DNA of 60,538 nt from an uncultured Clostridia bacterium (GCA_947630625.1 CANRIL010000013.1:1-60538); one strand, 5' to 3'; counted from the stretch's first letter, positions 7,527 to 16,745 are shown. The notes: generated from the sequence alone by a model not told the origin. Numbers and translations are program-made.

Positions 7527-8157
7527 AATGCTGACGCTTTACGCCGTCACCGACCGTGCATGGCTCGGCGGGCGCACGCTTGAGGACGACGTTAAAGCGG
7601 CGCTGCGCGGCGGCGTCACCCTCGTACAGCTCCGCGAAAAGGAGCTCGAACGCGAAGCTCTCATCGCGGAAGCTGAACGCCTCGTACGGGTTTGTCACCG
7701 TCACGGCGTACCGCTCATCATAAACGACGACGCGGAGATCGCCCGGCTCGTTCACGCCGACGGCGTACACCTCGGTCAGTCAGACGGCTCGCCAGAGCTT
7801 GTAAGGCGGACGATGGGAGATGAATTCATCATCGGCGTCTCGGCGCGCACCGTTTCGGAGGCGCGCGCGGCGGAGGCGGCGGGCGCCGATTATATAGGCG
7901 TCGGCGCCATGTTCCCGACCGCGACAAAAACGGGGACCCGCCATATCACGCCGCCGGAGCTCGCGGAAATCGCCGCGTCCGTAAAAATTCCCGCCGTCGC
8001 CATCGGTGGGATAAACGCGCATAACATCCGCACGCTTGCGGGAACGGGAATCGCGGGGACGGCGCTCGTCTCGGCGATATTCTCCGCCGGAGACAGCCGC
8101 GCGATAGAGGAAGGGGCGCGCCGACTTTACGCGATATCAAAGGAGATCTTCAGATGA
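7510..8157 (+). CDS. thiE: Thiamin-phosphate synthase
   Basis: 215 residues forming the expected TIM barrel. Markers are GVTLVQLREKE (substrate-binding strand), PLIINDDAEIA, ADGVHLGQSD and the phosphate-binding ATKTGTRHIT and AIGGINAHNI. It condenses hydroxymethylpyrimidine diphosphate with thiazole phosphate to give thiamin monophosphate. The start overlaps thiM by 17 bases and the stop overlaps the next gene by the ATGA tetranucleotide, so the three are translationally coupled. Confidence 0.95.
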   Translation: MKFDRKMLTLYAVTDRAWLGGRTLEDDVKAALRGGVTLVQLREKELEREALIAEAERLVRVCHRHGVPLIINDDAEIARLVHADGVHLGQSDGSPELVRRTMGDEFIIGVSARTVSEARAAEAAGADYIGVGAMFPTATKTGTRHITPPELAEIAASVKIPAVAIGGINAHNIRTLAGTGIAGTALVSAIFSAGDSRAIEEGARRLYAISKEIFR

Positions 8158-8807
8158 TAAAGGCCGTTATATTCGACATTGACGGAACGATTCTCGATTC
8201 AATGCCGATCTGGCACGATGTCAGCCGTCTATACCTTTCCCGCCGCGGGATCGAAGCGCCGCAGGAGCTCGTTGACCGGGTCTTCACGATGACGCTATCA
8301 GAGGGGTGCAGATATATAAAGGAAATTTACTCTATCCCCGAATCGGTAGAAGAGCTGGAAGAGGGCGTGATGTCCGAGATCAGCGGCTTTTACTATAACG
8401 ACGCGCAGTTTAAGCCGGGGGCATATGAGCTGCTCACATCGCTTCACTGGGACGGCATACCGTTTTCCGCCGCGACCGCGGGGATCAGAACGACGCACGA
8501 AGCGGCGCTTTCCCGTCTCGGTGTCCTTGATATGTTTTCCGAGCTTTTGATCTGCACCGAGCTCGGCACCTCGAAGCGCGAGCCCGCGATATATCTTCGC
8601 GCCGCGAAATTCCTCGGCGCGCGCCCGGAGGAGACGTGCGTGTTTGAGGATGCGCTTTACGCCGTCAAAACGGCGAAGTCCGCGGGATTTCACGTGATAG
8701 GCGTCGCCGACGAAGCGAGCGCGCACGAACGCGGCGAGATAATTTCAAATTCGGACGCGTTCATTTATGACCTTTCCTCCGCCTATAATATATTGAAGGA
8801 GTTTTGA
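8154..8807 (+). CDS. HAD-superfamily phosphatase (candidate thiamin-monophosphate phosphatase)
   Basis: 217 residues with a helical cap. HAD motif I is FDIDGTILDS, motif II lies at SAATAG, motif III has the Lys in TSKREPAIY, and motif IV is CVFEDALYA. It therefore uses an aspartyl-phosphate mechanism on a small phosphorylated substrate. It sits inside the thi operon, coupled to thiE by ATGA. The operon has ThiN, which pyrophosphorylates free thiamin, but no ThiL for thiamin monophosphate; a phosphatase releasing thiamin from ThiE's product would close the route. That assignment is inference from context. A housekeeping beta-phosphoglucomutase-like or pyrimidine phosphatase role is also possible. 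Confidence 0.85.
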   Translation: MIKAVIFDIDGTILDSMPIWHDVSRLYLSRRGIEAPQELVDRVFTMTLSEGCRYIKEIYSIPESVEELEEGVMSEISGFYYNDAQFKPGAYELLTSLHWDGIPFSAATAGIRTTHEAALSRLGVLDMFSELLICTELGTSKREPAIYLRAAKFLGARPEETCVFEDALYAVKTAKSAGFHVIGVADEASAHERGEIISNSDAFIYDLSSAYNILKEF

Positions 8808-8810
8808 CGA

Positions 8811-9614
8811 ATGAAAACGGCGCTTACGATAGCGGGGAGCGACAGCTCCGGCGGTGCCGGCATACAGGCCGACATCAAGACCATGACGGCGAACGGCGTC
8901 TACGCCATGTCCGCCATAACCGCACTGACCGCGCAGAACACGACCGGCGTATACGGCATATACGAGGTCACGCCCGAATTTCTGCGCGAGCAGCTTTACG
9001 CCGTGTTTTCCGACATTCGTCCGGACGCCGTTAAAATCGGAATGGTTTCGTCGTCCGCGCTCATAGATGTGATCGCCGACGCGCTTGAGCGCTTTTGCGC
9101 GCCCAACATCGTCGTCGACCCGGTCATGGTTTCGACAAGCGGCTCGCGCCTGATAGACGAAGACGCCGTCGAAACGCTCACGCGCAGACTGCTCCCGCTC
9201 GCCGACATCATCACGCCCAACATCCCCGAGGCGGAAATTCTATCAGGGATCAGGATAACATCTGAGGACGACATGGTTATGGCGGCGCGGAAGATATCGG
9301 AGTCGGCAGGCACCGCAGTTTTATGCAAGGGCGGGCACAACATCGGCGACGCCAACGATTTACTCTACTTTGGCGACTGTCCGAAATGGTTTTACGGCGA
9401 ACGCATAGACAACAAAAACACGCACGGGACGGGCTGCACGCTTTCAAGCGCGATCGCCTCAAATCTCGCAAAGGGATCAGACCTTGTAAGCTCCGTTTTC
9501 CGGGCGAAGGAATATATTTCGTGCGCGCTGTCTGCGGGACTCGATCTCGGTCACGGCAGCGGTCCGCTCGATCACACCGCAGGTCTTCACGGCAGATTCA
9601 TAGATGCCGAATAA
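8811..9614 (+). CDS. thiD: Hydroxymethylpyrimidine (phosphate) kinase
   Basis: 267 residues of the ribokinase fold. N-terminal TIAGSDSSGGAGIQADIKTM is the classic ThiD pattern; KIGMVSS, VVDPVMVSTSG and HGTGCTLSSAIASNLAKG (anion hole plus catalytic Cys/Asp region) complete it. It phosphorylates HMP and HMP-P in two steps to give the ThiE substrate. It starts four bases after the HAD gene and ends 20 bases before thiC. Confidence 0.95.
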   Translation: MKTALTIAGSDSSGGAGIQADIKTMTANGVYAMSAITALTAQNTTGVYGIYEVTPEFLREQLYAVFSDIRPDAVKIGMVSSSALIDVIADALERFCAPNIVVDPVMVSTSGSRLIDEDAVETLTRRLLPLADIITPNIPEAEILSGIRITSEDDMVMAARKISESAGTAVLCKGGHNIGDANDLLYFGDCPKWFYGERIDNKNTHGTGCTLSSAIASNLAKGSDLVSSVFRAKEYISCALSAGLDLGHGSGPLDHTAGLHGRFIDAE

Positions 9615-9634
9615 TATAAAATCAGGAGCAGAAA

Positions 9635-10939
9635 ATGAGAAACTACGCAACGCAGATGGAAGCGGCACGGCGCGGCATAATCACGCCGGAAATAGCCGAG
9701 GTGGCAAAAAAAGAATACCGCACGGAGGAAGAGATACGCGACCTCGTGGCAAAGGGGCAGATCGCGATCCCGGCAAACAAAAAGCACACGTGCCTGGTGC
9801 CGAACGGCGTCGGCTCCATGCTCAGGACGAAGATCAACGTCAATCTCGGCGTCTCCCGCGACTCGAAGGATTATGATGTCGAGATGGAAAAGGTCATGGC
9901 GGCCGTCAACATGGGGGCTGAGGCGATAATGGACCTCTCCTCGCACGGCAACACGCAGCCGTTCCGCCGCAAGCTGACGAGCGAATGCCCCGCGATGATC
10001 GGGACAGTGCCTGTTTACGACAGCGTCATACACTATCAGCGCGACCTCGCAACGCTGACGGCGAAGGATTTCATCGACGTTGTGCGGCTGCACGCCGAGG
10101 ACGGCGTGGACTTTGTGACGCTGCACTGCGGCATCACGCGCAAGACGATAGAACAGATAAAGGCAAACAAGCGCAAAATGAACATCGTCTCGCGTGGCGG
10201 CTCGCTCGTGTTTGCGTGGATGAGCATGACGGGAGAGGAAAACCCGTTTTATGAATATTTCGATGAAATTCTCGATATCTGCCGCGAATACGACGTGACG
10301 ATCTCGCTCGGCGACGCGTGCCGTCCCGGCTGCATAGCCGACGCGAGCGACGTTTGCCAGATCGAAGAGCTTGTCCGCCTCGGCGAGCTGACCTCGCGCG
10401 CGTGGGAACGCGACGTTCAGGTCATGGTCGAGGGCCCCGGCCATATGCCGCTTGACCAGATCGAGGCGAACATGAAGCTTCAGTCCACGATCTGCAAGGG
10501 CGCGCCTTTCTACGTTTTAGGCCCGCTCGTCACCGATATCGCCCCCGGCTACGACCACATCACCTCCGCGATCGGCGGAGCCGTTGCCGCTGCAAGCGGA
10601 GCCGCGTTCCTCTGCTACGTCACACCTGCGGAGCATCTGGCGCTCCCGAACGTCGAACAGGTGAAGGAGGGCATAATCGCCTCCCGCATCGCGGCGCATG
10701 CCGCCGACATCGCGAAGCATATCCCGCACGCCCGCGACATCGACGACAAAATGGCTGACGCGCGCCGCAGCTTTGACTGGGACACGCAATGGGAGTGCGC
10801 GATCGACCCCGAAACGGCGAAGGGCATACGCGAGGCGAGCCGTCCGGAGCTTGACGAAAGCTGCTCGATGTGCGGCAAATTCTGCGCCGTCCGCAGCATG
10901 AATAAGGCGCTTTCGGGTGAATATATCGACATTCTCTGA
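9635..10939 (+). CDS. thiC: Phosphomethylpyrimidine synthase (radical SAM-like)
   Basis: 434 residues, the short clostridial/actinobacterial type without the long N-terminal domain of enterobacterial ThiC. Conserved blocks include [65 protein letters not shown] and [22 protein letters not shown]. The C-terminal cluster motif is CSMCGKFC (residues 410, 413, 417), one residue tighter than the CX2CX4C quoted for enterobacterial enzymes. It converts aminoimidazole ribotide to HMP-P using a [4Fe-4S] cluster and SAM, so the cell makes the pyrimidine itself. AGGAGCAG precedes the ATG. Confidence 0.96.
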   Translation: MRNYATQMEAARRGIITPEIAEVAKKEYRTEEEIRDLVAKGQIAIPANKKHTCLVPNGVGSMLRTKINVNLGVSRDSKDYDVEMEKVMAAVNMGAEAIMDLSSHGNTQPFRRKLTSECPAMIGTVPVYDSVIHYQRDLATLTAKDFIDVVRLHAEDGVDFVTLHCGITRKTIEQIKANKRKMNIVSRGGSLVFAWMSMTGEENPFYEYFDEILDICREYDVTISLGDACRPGCIADASDVCQIEELVRLGELTSRAWERDVQVMVEGPGHMPLDQIEANMKLQSTICKGAPFYVLGPLVTDIAPGYDHITSAIGGAVAAASGAAFLCYVTPAEHLALPNVEQVKEGIIASRIAAHAADIAKHIPHARDIDDKMADARRSFDWDTQWECAIDPETAKGIREASRPELDESCSMCGKFCAVRSMNKALSGEYIDIL

Positions 10940-11589
10940 TGAAAGACAACAGCTTAAAGGAAAAAAGGCGCTGCGTCATAATCGGCGGCGCGCCGATCGG
11001 CGCGCCCGGTGAGATCAGATCATACATCCGCCCCGACGACTACGTAATCGCCTGCGACAGCGGGCTTTATAACGCGTCGCTGCTCGGCGTCAACCCGAAC
11101 CTCATCGTCGGCGACTTCGACTCGCACCCGACCCCGGACACCCCGGTCGAGACGATAACGCTGCCGCGCGAGAAGGACGACACCGACACGGTTTACGCCG
11201 TCCGCGAGGCGGAAAGGCGCGGATTTTCCGACTTTCTGCTCCTCGGCGTCACCGGCGGCAGGCTCGACCACACGCTCGGCAACATTTCGATCCTGCTCTA
11301 TCTCGACTCGCGCGGTCACACCGGCATGATCGCAGACGACACATCGGAGATGAGGATAGTTTCATCCGCGCCCGTCACGATCGACGACCGGTTTTCGTTC
11401 TTTTCGCTCCTGAATATTTCGGGCGAGGCGGAGGACATCACGATAACTGGGGCAAAGTATCCCCTTTCCGGAGCCCACATCAGCTGCGAATACCAGTACG
11501 GCATAAGCAACGAGGTAAAAAAGGGTATGACCGCGACCGTCACCGTCGGGCGCGGCAGGCTCCTGCTCATCATGGTGCGGCACGAATGA
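10939..11589 (+). CDS. thiN: Thiamin pyrophosphokinase
   Basis: 216 residues starting on the last base of the thiC stop (TGATG overlap). CVIIGGAPIG, VIACDSGLYN, LIVGDFDS, LPREKDDTDTVYAVREA and LLLGVTGGRLDHTLGNISIL are the ATP/Mg and thiamin-binding blocks of the TPK family. It transfers pyrophosphate from ATP to free thiamin, giving TPP, the ligand of the operon's own riboswitch. It is the last gene before the terminator at 11615. Confidence 0.93.
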   Translation: MKDNSLKEKRRCVIIGGAPIGAPGEIRSYIRPDDYVIACDSGLYNASLLGVNPNLIVGDFDSHPTPDTPVETITLPREKDDTDTVYAVREAERRGFSDFLLLGVTGGRLDHTLGNISILLYLDSRGHTGMIADDTSEMRIVSSAPVTIDDRFSFFSLLNISGEAEDITITGAKYPLSGAHISCEYQYGISNEVKKGMTATVTVGRGRLLLIMVRHE

Positions 11590-11614
11590 GGCGGAAACGA
11601 AACTTTATCAAACA

Positions 11615-11656
11615 GGCGAAGCATGAGGGCGCATCCCCTTTATGCTTCGCTTTTTT
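11615..11656 (+). terminator. Terminator of the thiamin operon (with a duplicated 3' half)
   Basis: GCGAAGCAT pairs with ATGCTTCGC and TTTTTT follows. The descending arm plus T-run (GCTTCGCTTTTTTGTCCCG, 11644-11662) is repeated exactly at 11676-11694, and a further GCCG/CGGC stem with TTTTCTTTT follows near 11694-11720, so read-through is blocked more than once. Confidence 0.85.
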
Positions 11657-11754
11657 GTCCCGTCTCGCCGTCAGCGCTTCGCTTTTTTGTCCCGCCGCGC
11701 TGTCGGCGGTTTTCTTTTCTGACTTAATTTTTTCGGGACCGCACGATTTTTTTG

Positions 11755-11783
11755 TTGACTTCCCCGCATTTTTGATGTATCAT
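11755..11783 (+). promoter_or_regulatory. Predicted sigma-A promoter of the carboxylesterase gene
   Basis: TTGACT (11755-11760), 17 bp, TATCAT (11778-11783), about 55 bases before the start codon. Confidence 0.7.
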
Positions 11784-11842
11784 GAAGACAGATTGATTTA
11801 GTGATAAATTAATTTTACATAAAAATCGGGAGGCAAATTATT

Positions 11843-13390
11843 ATGCAGAAACAGGTCAGAATCGAATCGGGCATACTCGAAGGCTATTTCGGATATGATC
11901 CGAGGATCACGGTTTTCAAGGGCGTTCCGTACGCGGCGCCCCCGGTCGGCGAGCTGCGCTGGCGTTCGCCGCAGCCGATGCCGCATTGGGAGGGCGTTCG
12001 CCCCGCGCTGAAATACGGCGCGATCGCCATGCAGTGGACTCCGGGAGCCGACCCGAATGATTTCTGGTCGCGCGAACTCCATCCGTCCGGTCCCGAATAT
12101 GACATGAGCGAGGACTGCCTCTATCTCAATATCTTCACTCCGGCAAAAAGCACGGACGATAAGCTCCCCGTCCTATTTTACATACACGGCGGCGGTTATC
12201 AGGGCGGATATCCTTACGAGGTCGAATTCGACTGGGAACACGTGGCGCGGCGCGGCATCGTCGTTGTCGCCGTGACGTACCGCCTCGGCGTTTTCGGCTT
12301 CCTGGCGCACCCAGAGCTTTCGGCGCAGTCGCCCGATCTGCCGAAGGGAAACTACGGGATCGAAGACCAGCTCTGTGCGCTGTCGTGGACGAGGCGCAAT
12401 ATCGCCGCTTTCGGCGGCGACCCCGACCGCATCACGATCGCCGGTCAGTCCGCTGGGGCTGGGAGCGTGCAGTGCCTTCTGACCGCGCCCGCCGCGCGGG
12501 GTATGATCGCCGGCGCGATCATACAGAGCGCCGTCAGCGCCGATTTTGCCGACATGGGTCCCTCCTTCCTCCGCGCCGGTTCGCTCAGCCGCGCCGAGGA
12601 CGCCGGAGCCGCATTCTTCGATAAGGCGGGGATCAGTTCGCTTGCAGAGGCGCGCGCGCTGCCCGCAAAGGAGCTCTTCCGCCGCTCGGCGGAGGCGCAC
12701 ACATTTTTCGCCCCCGTCGTTGACAACGTGCTTCTTTTCCGCGACGCGTTTGACGCCTACATGCACGATGAACATCACCGCGTCCCCGTTCTGACCGGGT
12801 ACAACAGGGGCGAGGTGCGAGCGTTCATGAGAGGCGATCTCTTGCCTCACACAAAGCAGCAGTTCGAAGAATTTGCGGCGCGCTATGGCGACCGGGCGGA
12901 CGAATTCCGCGCGCTCTGCCGCGTTGAAACGGACGAGGACGCAAAGGCGCTCTTCGCCTCCGACGCGTTTACGGGAATGGTCGCGGGCGCGTATTTGTTC
13001 GGCACCCTTCAGGCGCGCGAGTCAAGGACTGCGTACTTATACGAATTCGATCCCGACATTCCTGACGACAAATCGGAAAATGTCGGCTCGTTCCACGGCG
13101 CCGAGCTCTGGTTCGCCTATGACTCGCTCGCGCGCAGCTGGCGTCCCTTCCGCGGCCACCACTACGATCTTGCGCACAAAGTTGCGTCGTATTGGGCAAA
13201 CTTCGTCAAAACCGGCGACCCGAACGGCAAGGACAATTTTGGCGACGAGCTGCCGGAATGGCGTCCTTTCACCGAGGATGACCCGTTCATGCTCTCGATC
13301 CGAAACGAGATAGGCAGGCGCGAGACGGAGCCCGACGAGGTGATGAAGTTCCGCATAAACTATACTCTCGACACAAAAAAGACGGTGTAA
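11843..13390 (+). CDS. Type-B carboxylesterase (alpha/beta hydrolase, PnbA-like)
   Basis: 515 residues, no signal peptide, so cytoplasmic. FKGVPYAAPPVGELRWR opens the family; SEDCLYLNIFTP is the second signature, YIHGGGYQGG forms the oxyanion hole, and TIAGQSAGAGSV carries the nucleophile Ser. The acid and His members of the triad lie in the C-terminal half (for example FHGAELWFAY). Substrates of this group are short-chain and aromatic esters. GGGAGG precedes the ATG. It has its own promoter and terminator, so it is a single-gene unit unrelated to the thiamin operon. Confidence 0.93.
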   Translation: MQKQVRIESGILEGYFGYDPRITVFKGVPYAAPPVGELRWRSPQPMPHWEGVRPALKYGAIAMQWTPGADPNDFWSRELHPSGPEYDMSEDCLYLNIFTPAKSTDDKLPVLFYIHGGGYQGGYPYEVEFDWEHVARRGIVVVAVTYRLGVFGFLAHPELSAQSPDLPKGNYGIEDQLCALSWTRRNIAAFGGDPDRITIAGQSAGAGSVQCLLTAPAARGMIAGAIIQSAVSADFADMGPSFLRAGSLSRAEDAGAAFFDKAGISSLAEARALPAKELFRRSAEAHTFFAPVVDNVLLFRDAFDAYMHDEHHRVPVLTGYNRGEVRAFMRGDLLPHTKQQFEEFAARYGDRADEFRALCRVETDEDAKALFASDAFTGMVAGAYLFGTLQARESRTAYLYEFDPDIPDDKSENVGSFHGAELWFAYDSLARSWRPFRGHHYDLAHKVASYWANFVKTGDPNGKDNFGDELPEWRPFTEDDPFMLSIRNEIGRRETEPDEVMKFRINYTLDTKKTV

Positions 13391-13407
13391 TAAAAACTAA
13401 AAAATCA

Positions 13408-13440
13408 GGGGGACGGCTTCATGTCGTCCCCCTTTGCGGT
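13408..13440 (+). terminator. Terminator of the carboxylesterase gene
   Basis: GGGGGACG pairs with CGTCCCCC around an 8-base loop and is followed by a T/G-rich stretch (TTTGCGGTTTTAT). Confidence 0.75.
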
Positions 13441-13447
13441 TTTATAT

Positions 13448-13605
13448 CGTCCACCAACGGTTTTTATGTCTTTCACTTGCGGCTTTTTGTCGTCCACCGT
13501 CGGTTTTCATGTCATCCGCTTGTGGATTCATACCGTCTACCGCCGATTTTCATGCCATCCGCTTACGGATTAACGCCGTTCACCGGCGGTTTTTGTCGTC
13601 CACCT
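13448..13605 (+). repeat. Degenerate 43-bp tandem repeat built from alternating 21/22-bp half-units
   Basis: Half-units of the type CGTCCACCNNCGGTTTTCATG alternate with TCATCCGCTTGTGGATTCAT: starts at about 13448, 13469, 13491, 13512, 13534, 13555 and 13577. Three 43-bp higher-order units and a partial fourth are visible, diverged by point changes. No long open frame crosses it on either strand with coding character, and it lies between two terminators of convergent genes. Confidence 0.8.
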
Positions 13606-13614
13606 TAATCCCCA

Positions 13615-13637
13615 GCGGCTTTTGAGCCGCCTTTTTC
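13615..13637. terminator. Hairpin between the repeat block and the convergent membrane gene
   Basis: GCGGCT-TTTG-AGCCGC followed by CTTTTT on the plus strand; its end touches the stop codon of the minus-strand gene at 13636. Confidence 0.65.
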
Positions 13638-14019
13638 ACTTTAAAAGCTCATCCGACAGGCGGATGATCTCAGGCGCGAGCTTCTTCCGCTTTTGTTCCG
13701 ACATCCTTTTGTATATCGGATACGCGGCGGCAGTCAAACCGATCCCGACGACGCCGACGACGATCCCCGGAATGAAAAACAGCTCCCATCCATCTATCAT
13801 CGTGCAGCACAGCCCGACCCCAAGCAGGAGCGAACCGATTATACCTATGACGGTCGAACATACGGCGGCGCCCCTCACGGCGCTTTTGTCAAGGCGGCGC
13901 AGCTGCTCTATCGGCGTCTCCCCACCTGACGGCACGCTGTATTTATCCCGGATATTTCTGATCTCCTCCTGCTCCCTCGCCGAATACGTGTAAGTGAATT
14001 TTTCATTTTCCCCGTTCAT
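13636..14019 (-). CDS. Small two-helix membrane protein, conserved in Clostridia
   Basis: 127 residues. A charged N-terminal segment (TYSAREQEEIRNIRDKY then EQLRRLDKSAVRG) precedes two transmembrane helices, GAAVCSTVIGIIGSLLLGVGLC and FFIPGIVVGVVGIGLTAAAYP, and a basic tail. This layout is recurrent in clostridial genomes under the label of conserved hypothetical; I know of no experiment on it. AAAGGGGAAAAG lies ahead of the ATG. Confidence 0.8.
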   Translation of the reverse strand: MNGENEKFTYTYSAREQEEIRNIRDKYSVPSGGETPIEQLRRLDKSAVRGAAVCSTVIGIIGSLLLGVGLCCTMIDGWELFFIPGIVVGVVGIGLTAAAYPIYKRMSEQKRKKLAPEIIRLSDELLK

Positions 14020-14087
14020 TTTTCTTTTCCCCTTTCTCGTTGTCTTTGCCTTTATTATAGCCGCCGATTTTTTATAAGACGTTTATA

Positions 14088-15002
14088 TTATGTTTCCGAA
14101 TCGTTAAATTTGAGTTCCCGGAGCATTTTGTTTGCCCTTAAGATCATGTATATCGCCATCCCGATGACGATGGTGCACACGCCTCCGCCCGTCGCCGCCG
14201 TCATCGACCGGCGGAACATCGCGTCGTCTCCGCCGCCGAACCGCGCCAGCATCGCCGTTTCAAGCGACAATATCGACACCATCGCGGCGACAAGATTTAT
14301 CGCCTTCGCCGCCGAAAGGACGGGGCTTTTGCGGCGGCGCGTCCTCACCGCCTTCACGACGGCCGTGATAACGGCATAAAACGCGTAAAACGCCATCGCG
14401 TATATCAGATTGCCGGGATACACGAACCCTCTGTTTTCGTGTACCATAAATATGACGATCACCGCCAGCGCCTGATTCATCAAAAGCAGCATAATTCCGC
14501 ATAGCCTGTACCGGCGCAGCTCTGCCGCCACGTCGTTTATATCTTCAAATCTGAGCAGCGACAGGCGCATCACCGCGAGCAGGATATAATATACGGCGAG
14601 CGCGACGAGCCACGCGGAGCGGTAATATATTCCCGCCGACAGCTTCATTATTATATACGCGAGATTGATCGTCAGCCCTATATGAAGCGATATCCTGCTG
14701 CGGAAATGAACGTCCGTAAAATACCGCTCACCGAGTTTGGTTGAGCGTAGCTTTCGCGCAATGCTGTGTTCCGCCGCCGCTTTCCCGATCCCCTTTGCCG
14801 CGCGCGAAACGCGCGGCAGCGCCGCGACAGTTACGGCAAGCGCATATGCGGAGGCGGCGTAGGAGATGTACCGCAGCACATCAACGCGCACGTCAAATGC
14901 AAAAACAAGTATTACGGACGCATACCCGAAAAGGGCGATCAGAACAGCCGCCGGCAGCGGCGGGCAGAAAATTCTTTTAAGCATGAGTTTCAGCTTTCTC
15001 AT
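14088..15002 (-). CDS. Multi-pass membrane protein of unknown function, linked to a two-component system
   Basis: 304 residues with about seven hydrophobic helices (for example LPAAVLIALFGYASVILVF, SAWLVALAVYYILLAVM, AMAFYAFYAVITAVVKAV and TIVIGMAIYMIL). The start is supported by AGGAGGGCGG directly upstream and overlaps the end of the histidine kinase gene by 26 bases, so all three genes form one transcript (response regulator, kinase, this protein). It has no recognised catalytic motif. Plausible roles are a target or accessory sensor of the kinase, but nothing in the sequence proves either. Confidence 0.8.
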   Translation of the reverse strand: MRKLKLMLKRIFCPPLPAAVLIALFGYASVILVFAFDVRVDVLRYISYAASAYALAVTVAALPRVSRAAKGIGKAAAEHSIARKLRSTKLGERYFTDVHFRSRISLHIGLTINLAYIIMKLSAGIYYRSAWLVALAVYYILLAVMRLSLLRFEDINDVAAELRRYRLCGIMLLLMNQALAVIVIFMVHENRGFVYPGNLIYAMAFYAFYAVITAVVKAVRTRRRKSPVLSAAKAINLVAAMVSILSLETAMLARFGGGDDAMFRRSMTAATGGGVCTIVIGMAIYMILRANKMLRELKFNDSET

Positions 15003-16077
15003 CCGCCCTCCTGTCTATTCTGACCGTAAACGCGCTGCCGCGTCCGACCTCGCTTTCAACCGAAATATCGGCGCCCACAATGTCAACGACGCGCTTTACG
15101 AGCGCGAGCCCGAGTCCGTTGCCCTGCGAGGCGTGCGAGGTGTCGCCCTGATAAAACTTTTCAAATATATGTTTCCCCGTCTCCGGCGAAATGCCGCATC
15201 CCGTGTCCTTCACCGTAACGACAGCGTATTCGCCGTCTGCTTTCATCGAAACGGACACGACGCCGCCCGGTTCCGTAAACTTGAGCGCGTTTGAAAAGAG
15301 ATTGTCCCAGATGATGGGCAGAAGCTCCTCGTCGGAGACGACGGTCACATCGTTTTCGATGTCCGTCTCTATCTCAATGTTTTTCCGCTCCCACGTGCTT
15401 TCAAATTCGAGCAGGCACCTGCAAAGCTGCTCTCCGAGGTCGAACCGGCGCGCGGACGGGTATATCTGCTGATTTTCGAGCCTGTTCAGCCTCAGAATAT
15501 TCGTGATCAGATCGGAAAGCCTGCGCGACGCGGACAAAAGCTCCTCCGCATATTCGATCCGCTTTTCGTCCGGAAGCTCCGGCGACTTGAGCATGACGCC
15601 GTAATTCTGTATGACCGAAAGCGGCGTTTTCAGCTCGTGCGACACATTTGCGATAAAATCCGTTCTCAGCGTTTCGACGCCGCCGAGCTCCTCCGCCATG
15701 CGGTTGAAGCAGTCGATTATAACGTCAAAGCCGGATTCGCTGTCGAGCCCGTGAAGCGGCTTGATCCTCACGGAAAAATCCCCGTCCGCGATCTTCTCCG
15801 CCGCCTCCGTTATGCGGCGAACCGGCCGCTCAACCATAAAGCGCCGCCGCACCGCGTCGACGGCCGTGCAGAGCAGGCTCAGAAATATTACGTTCCCCAT
15901 CGTCAATATCGCCGCCATGCGGATATTTTCTTCCGTATACGTTATGTGCAGCGACCTGCCGAGGACGCTCTGAAACAACAGCATGCAGCATGTGATTATG
16001 AAAGCGATCAGAAGGAAAAAAGTGACGCAGCTTCGAAGCATATATAATGCGTGCCGATGATCGTTCCGCTTTTTCAT
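14977..16077 (-). CDS. Membrane sensor histidine kinase
   Basis: 366 residues: two N-terminal transmembrane helices (about 15-36 and 55-74) with a short loop of about 20 residues between them, a HAMP domain (about 75-127), a HisKA domain with the phospho-acceptor His147 in FIANVSHELKTP, and an ATPase domain with N-box DNLFSNALKF, G1 DTGCGIS, F-box IFEKFYQ and G2 GNGLGLAL. The tiny extracytoplasmic loop suggests intramembrane sensing, as in kinases that watch cell-envelope stress or a partner transporter. Its start overlaps the response-regulator stop by ATGA. Confidence 0.95.
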   Translation of the reverse strand: MKKRNDHRHALYMLRSCVTFFLLIAFIITCCMLLFQSVLGRSLHITYTEENIRMAAILTMGNVIFLSLLCTAVDAVRRRFMVERPVRRITEAAEKIADGDFSVRIKPLHGLDSESGFDVIIDCFNRMAEELGGVETLRTDFIANVSHELKTPLSVIQNYGVMLKSPELPDEKRIEYAEELLSASRRLSDLITNILRLNRLENQQIYPSARRFDLGEQLCRCLLEFESTWERKNIEIETDIENDVTVVSDEELLPIIWDNLFSNALKFTEPGGVVSVSMKADGEYAVVTVKDTGCGISPETGKHIFEKFYQGDTSHASQGNGLGLALVKRVVDIVGADISVESEVGRGSAFTVRIDRRADEKAETHA

Positions 16078-16745
16078 TTCAGCACCGCCTTATATCCGAG
16101 CCCGTGGACAGTTTTGATCTCGAATTCGGAGCACATGCCGAACTTGCCGCGAAGCTTCGTCATATATACGTCGACGGCGCGCGGCGATGTCAAAGTTTCA
16201 ACTCCCCAGAACTCATCCATCAGCTGCGTACGGGTGAACGCCTTTCCGGGATACGACAAGAGCTTGAACATTATGTTGAACTCGCGCGCCGTAAGCGGTA
16301 TTTCGTCGCCGTCGTAAGTCGCCGCGCGCTTGTCCATGTCGAGCGAGAGACGCCCGATATCGAGCCTGTGCGAGCTCGCGATCCCGGCGCGGCGCAAAAG
16401 CGCGCCGATATGAAGGACAAGCTCGTCAAGGTCAATCGGCTTCACCATGTAGTCGTCGATGCCGATGCGGTATCCGCGCTGCTTTGAGGCGAAGTCGTCC
16501 CGCGCGGTTGCAAAGAGGATCGGTATTTCTTCGTTTATCTCGCGTACCGTTTTCGCGAATTCGTAGCCGTCTATATCTGGCATCATTATATCCGAAATTA
16601 TGAGGTCAAACGTGCCGCTGTACATCGCGTCGTAAGCTTCCCCTGCGCCCTGACACCCCACCGCCTCGTATCCGTTTCCGGAGAGAAATGAACATATTGT
16701 GCGGCAGAGGTCGCGGTCGTCCTCAACGACGAGTATTTTGAACAT
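16074..16745 (-). CDS. OmpR/PhoB-type response regulator
   Basis: 223 residues from the ATG at 16745, chosen because AGAGGTGA lies eight bases ahead; a GTG twelve bases earlier falls inside that ribosome-binding site. The receiver domain has the acidic pair VVEDDRD, phospho-acceptor Asp52 in ISDIMMPDIDG, the conserved Thr/Ala (ATAR) and Lys in MVKPID. The C-terminal winged helix includes LTAREFNIMFKLLS and AVDVYMTKLRGKF. It is the first gene of the operon with the kinase and the multi-pass protein. Confidence 0.95.
   Translation of the reverse strand: MFKILVVEDDRDLCRTICSFLSGNGYEAVGCQGAGEAYDAMYSGTFDLIISDIMMPDIDGYEFAKTVREINEEIPILFATARDDFASKQRGYRIGIDDYMVKPIDLDELVLHIGALLRRAGIASSHRLDIGRLSLDMDKRAATYDGDEIPLTAREFNIMFKLLSYPGKAFTRTQLMDEFWGVETLTSPRAVDVYMTKLRGKFGMCSEFEIKTVHGLGYKAVLK

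Noticed and set aside
13448-13605. Repeat block as a CRISPR array
   Set aside because: Units touch each other with no spacers, and they are too diverged.
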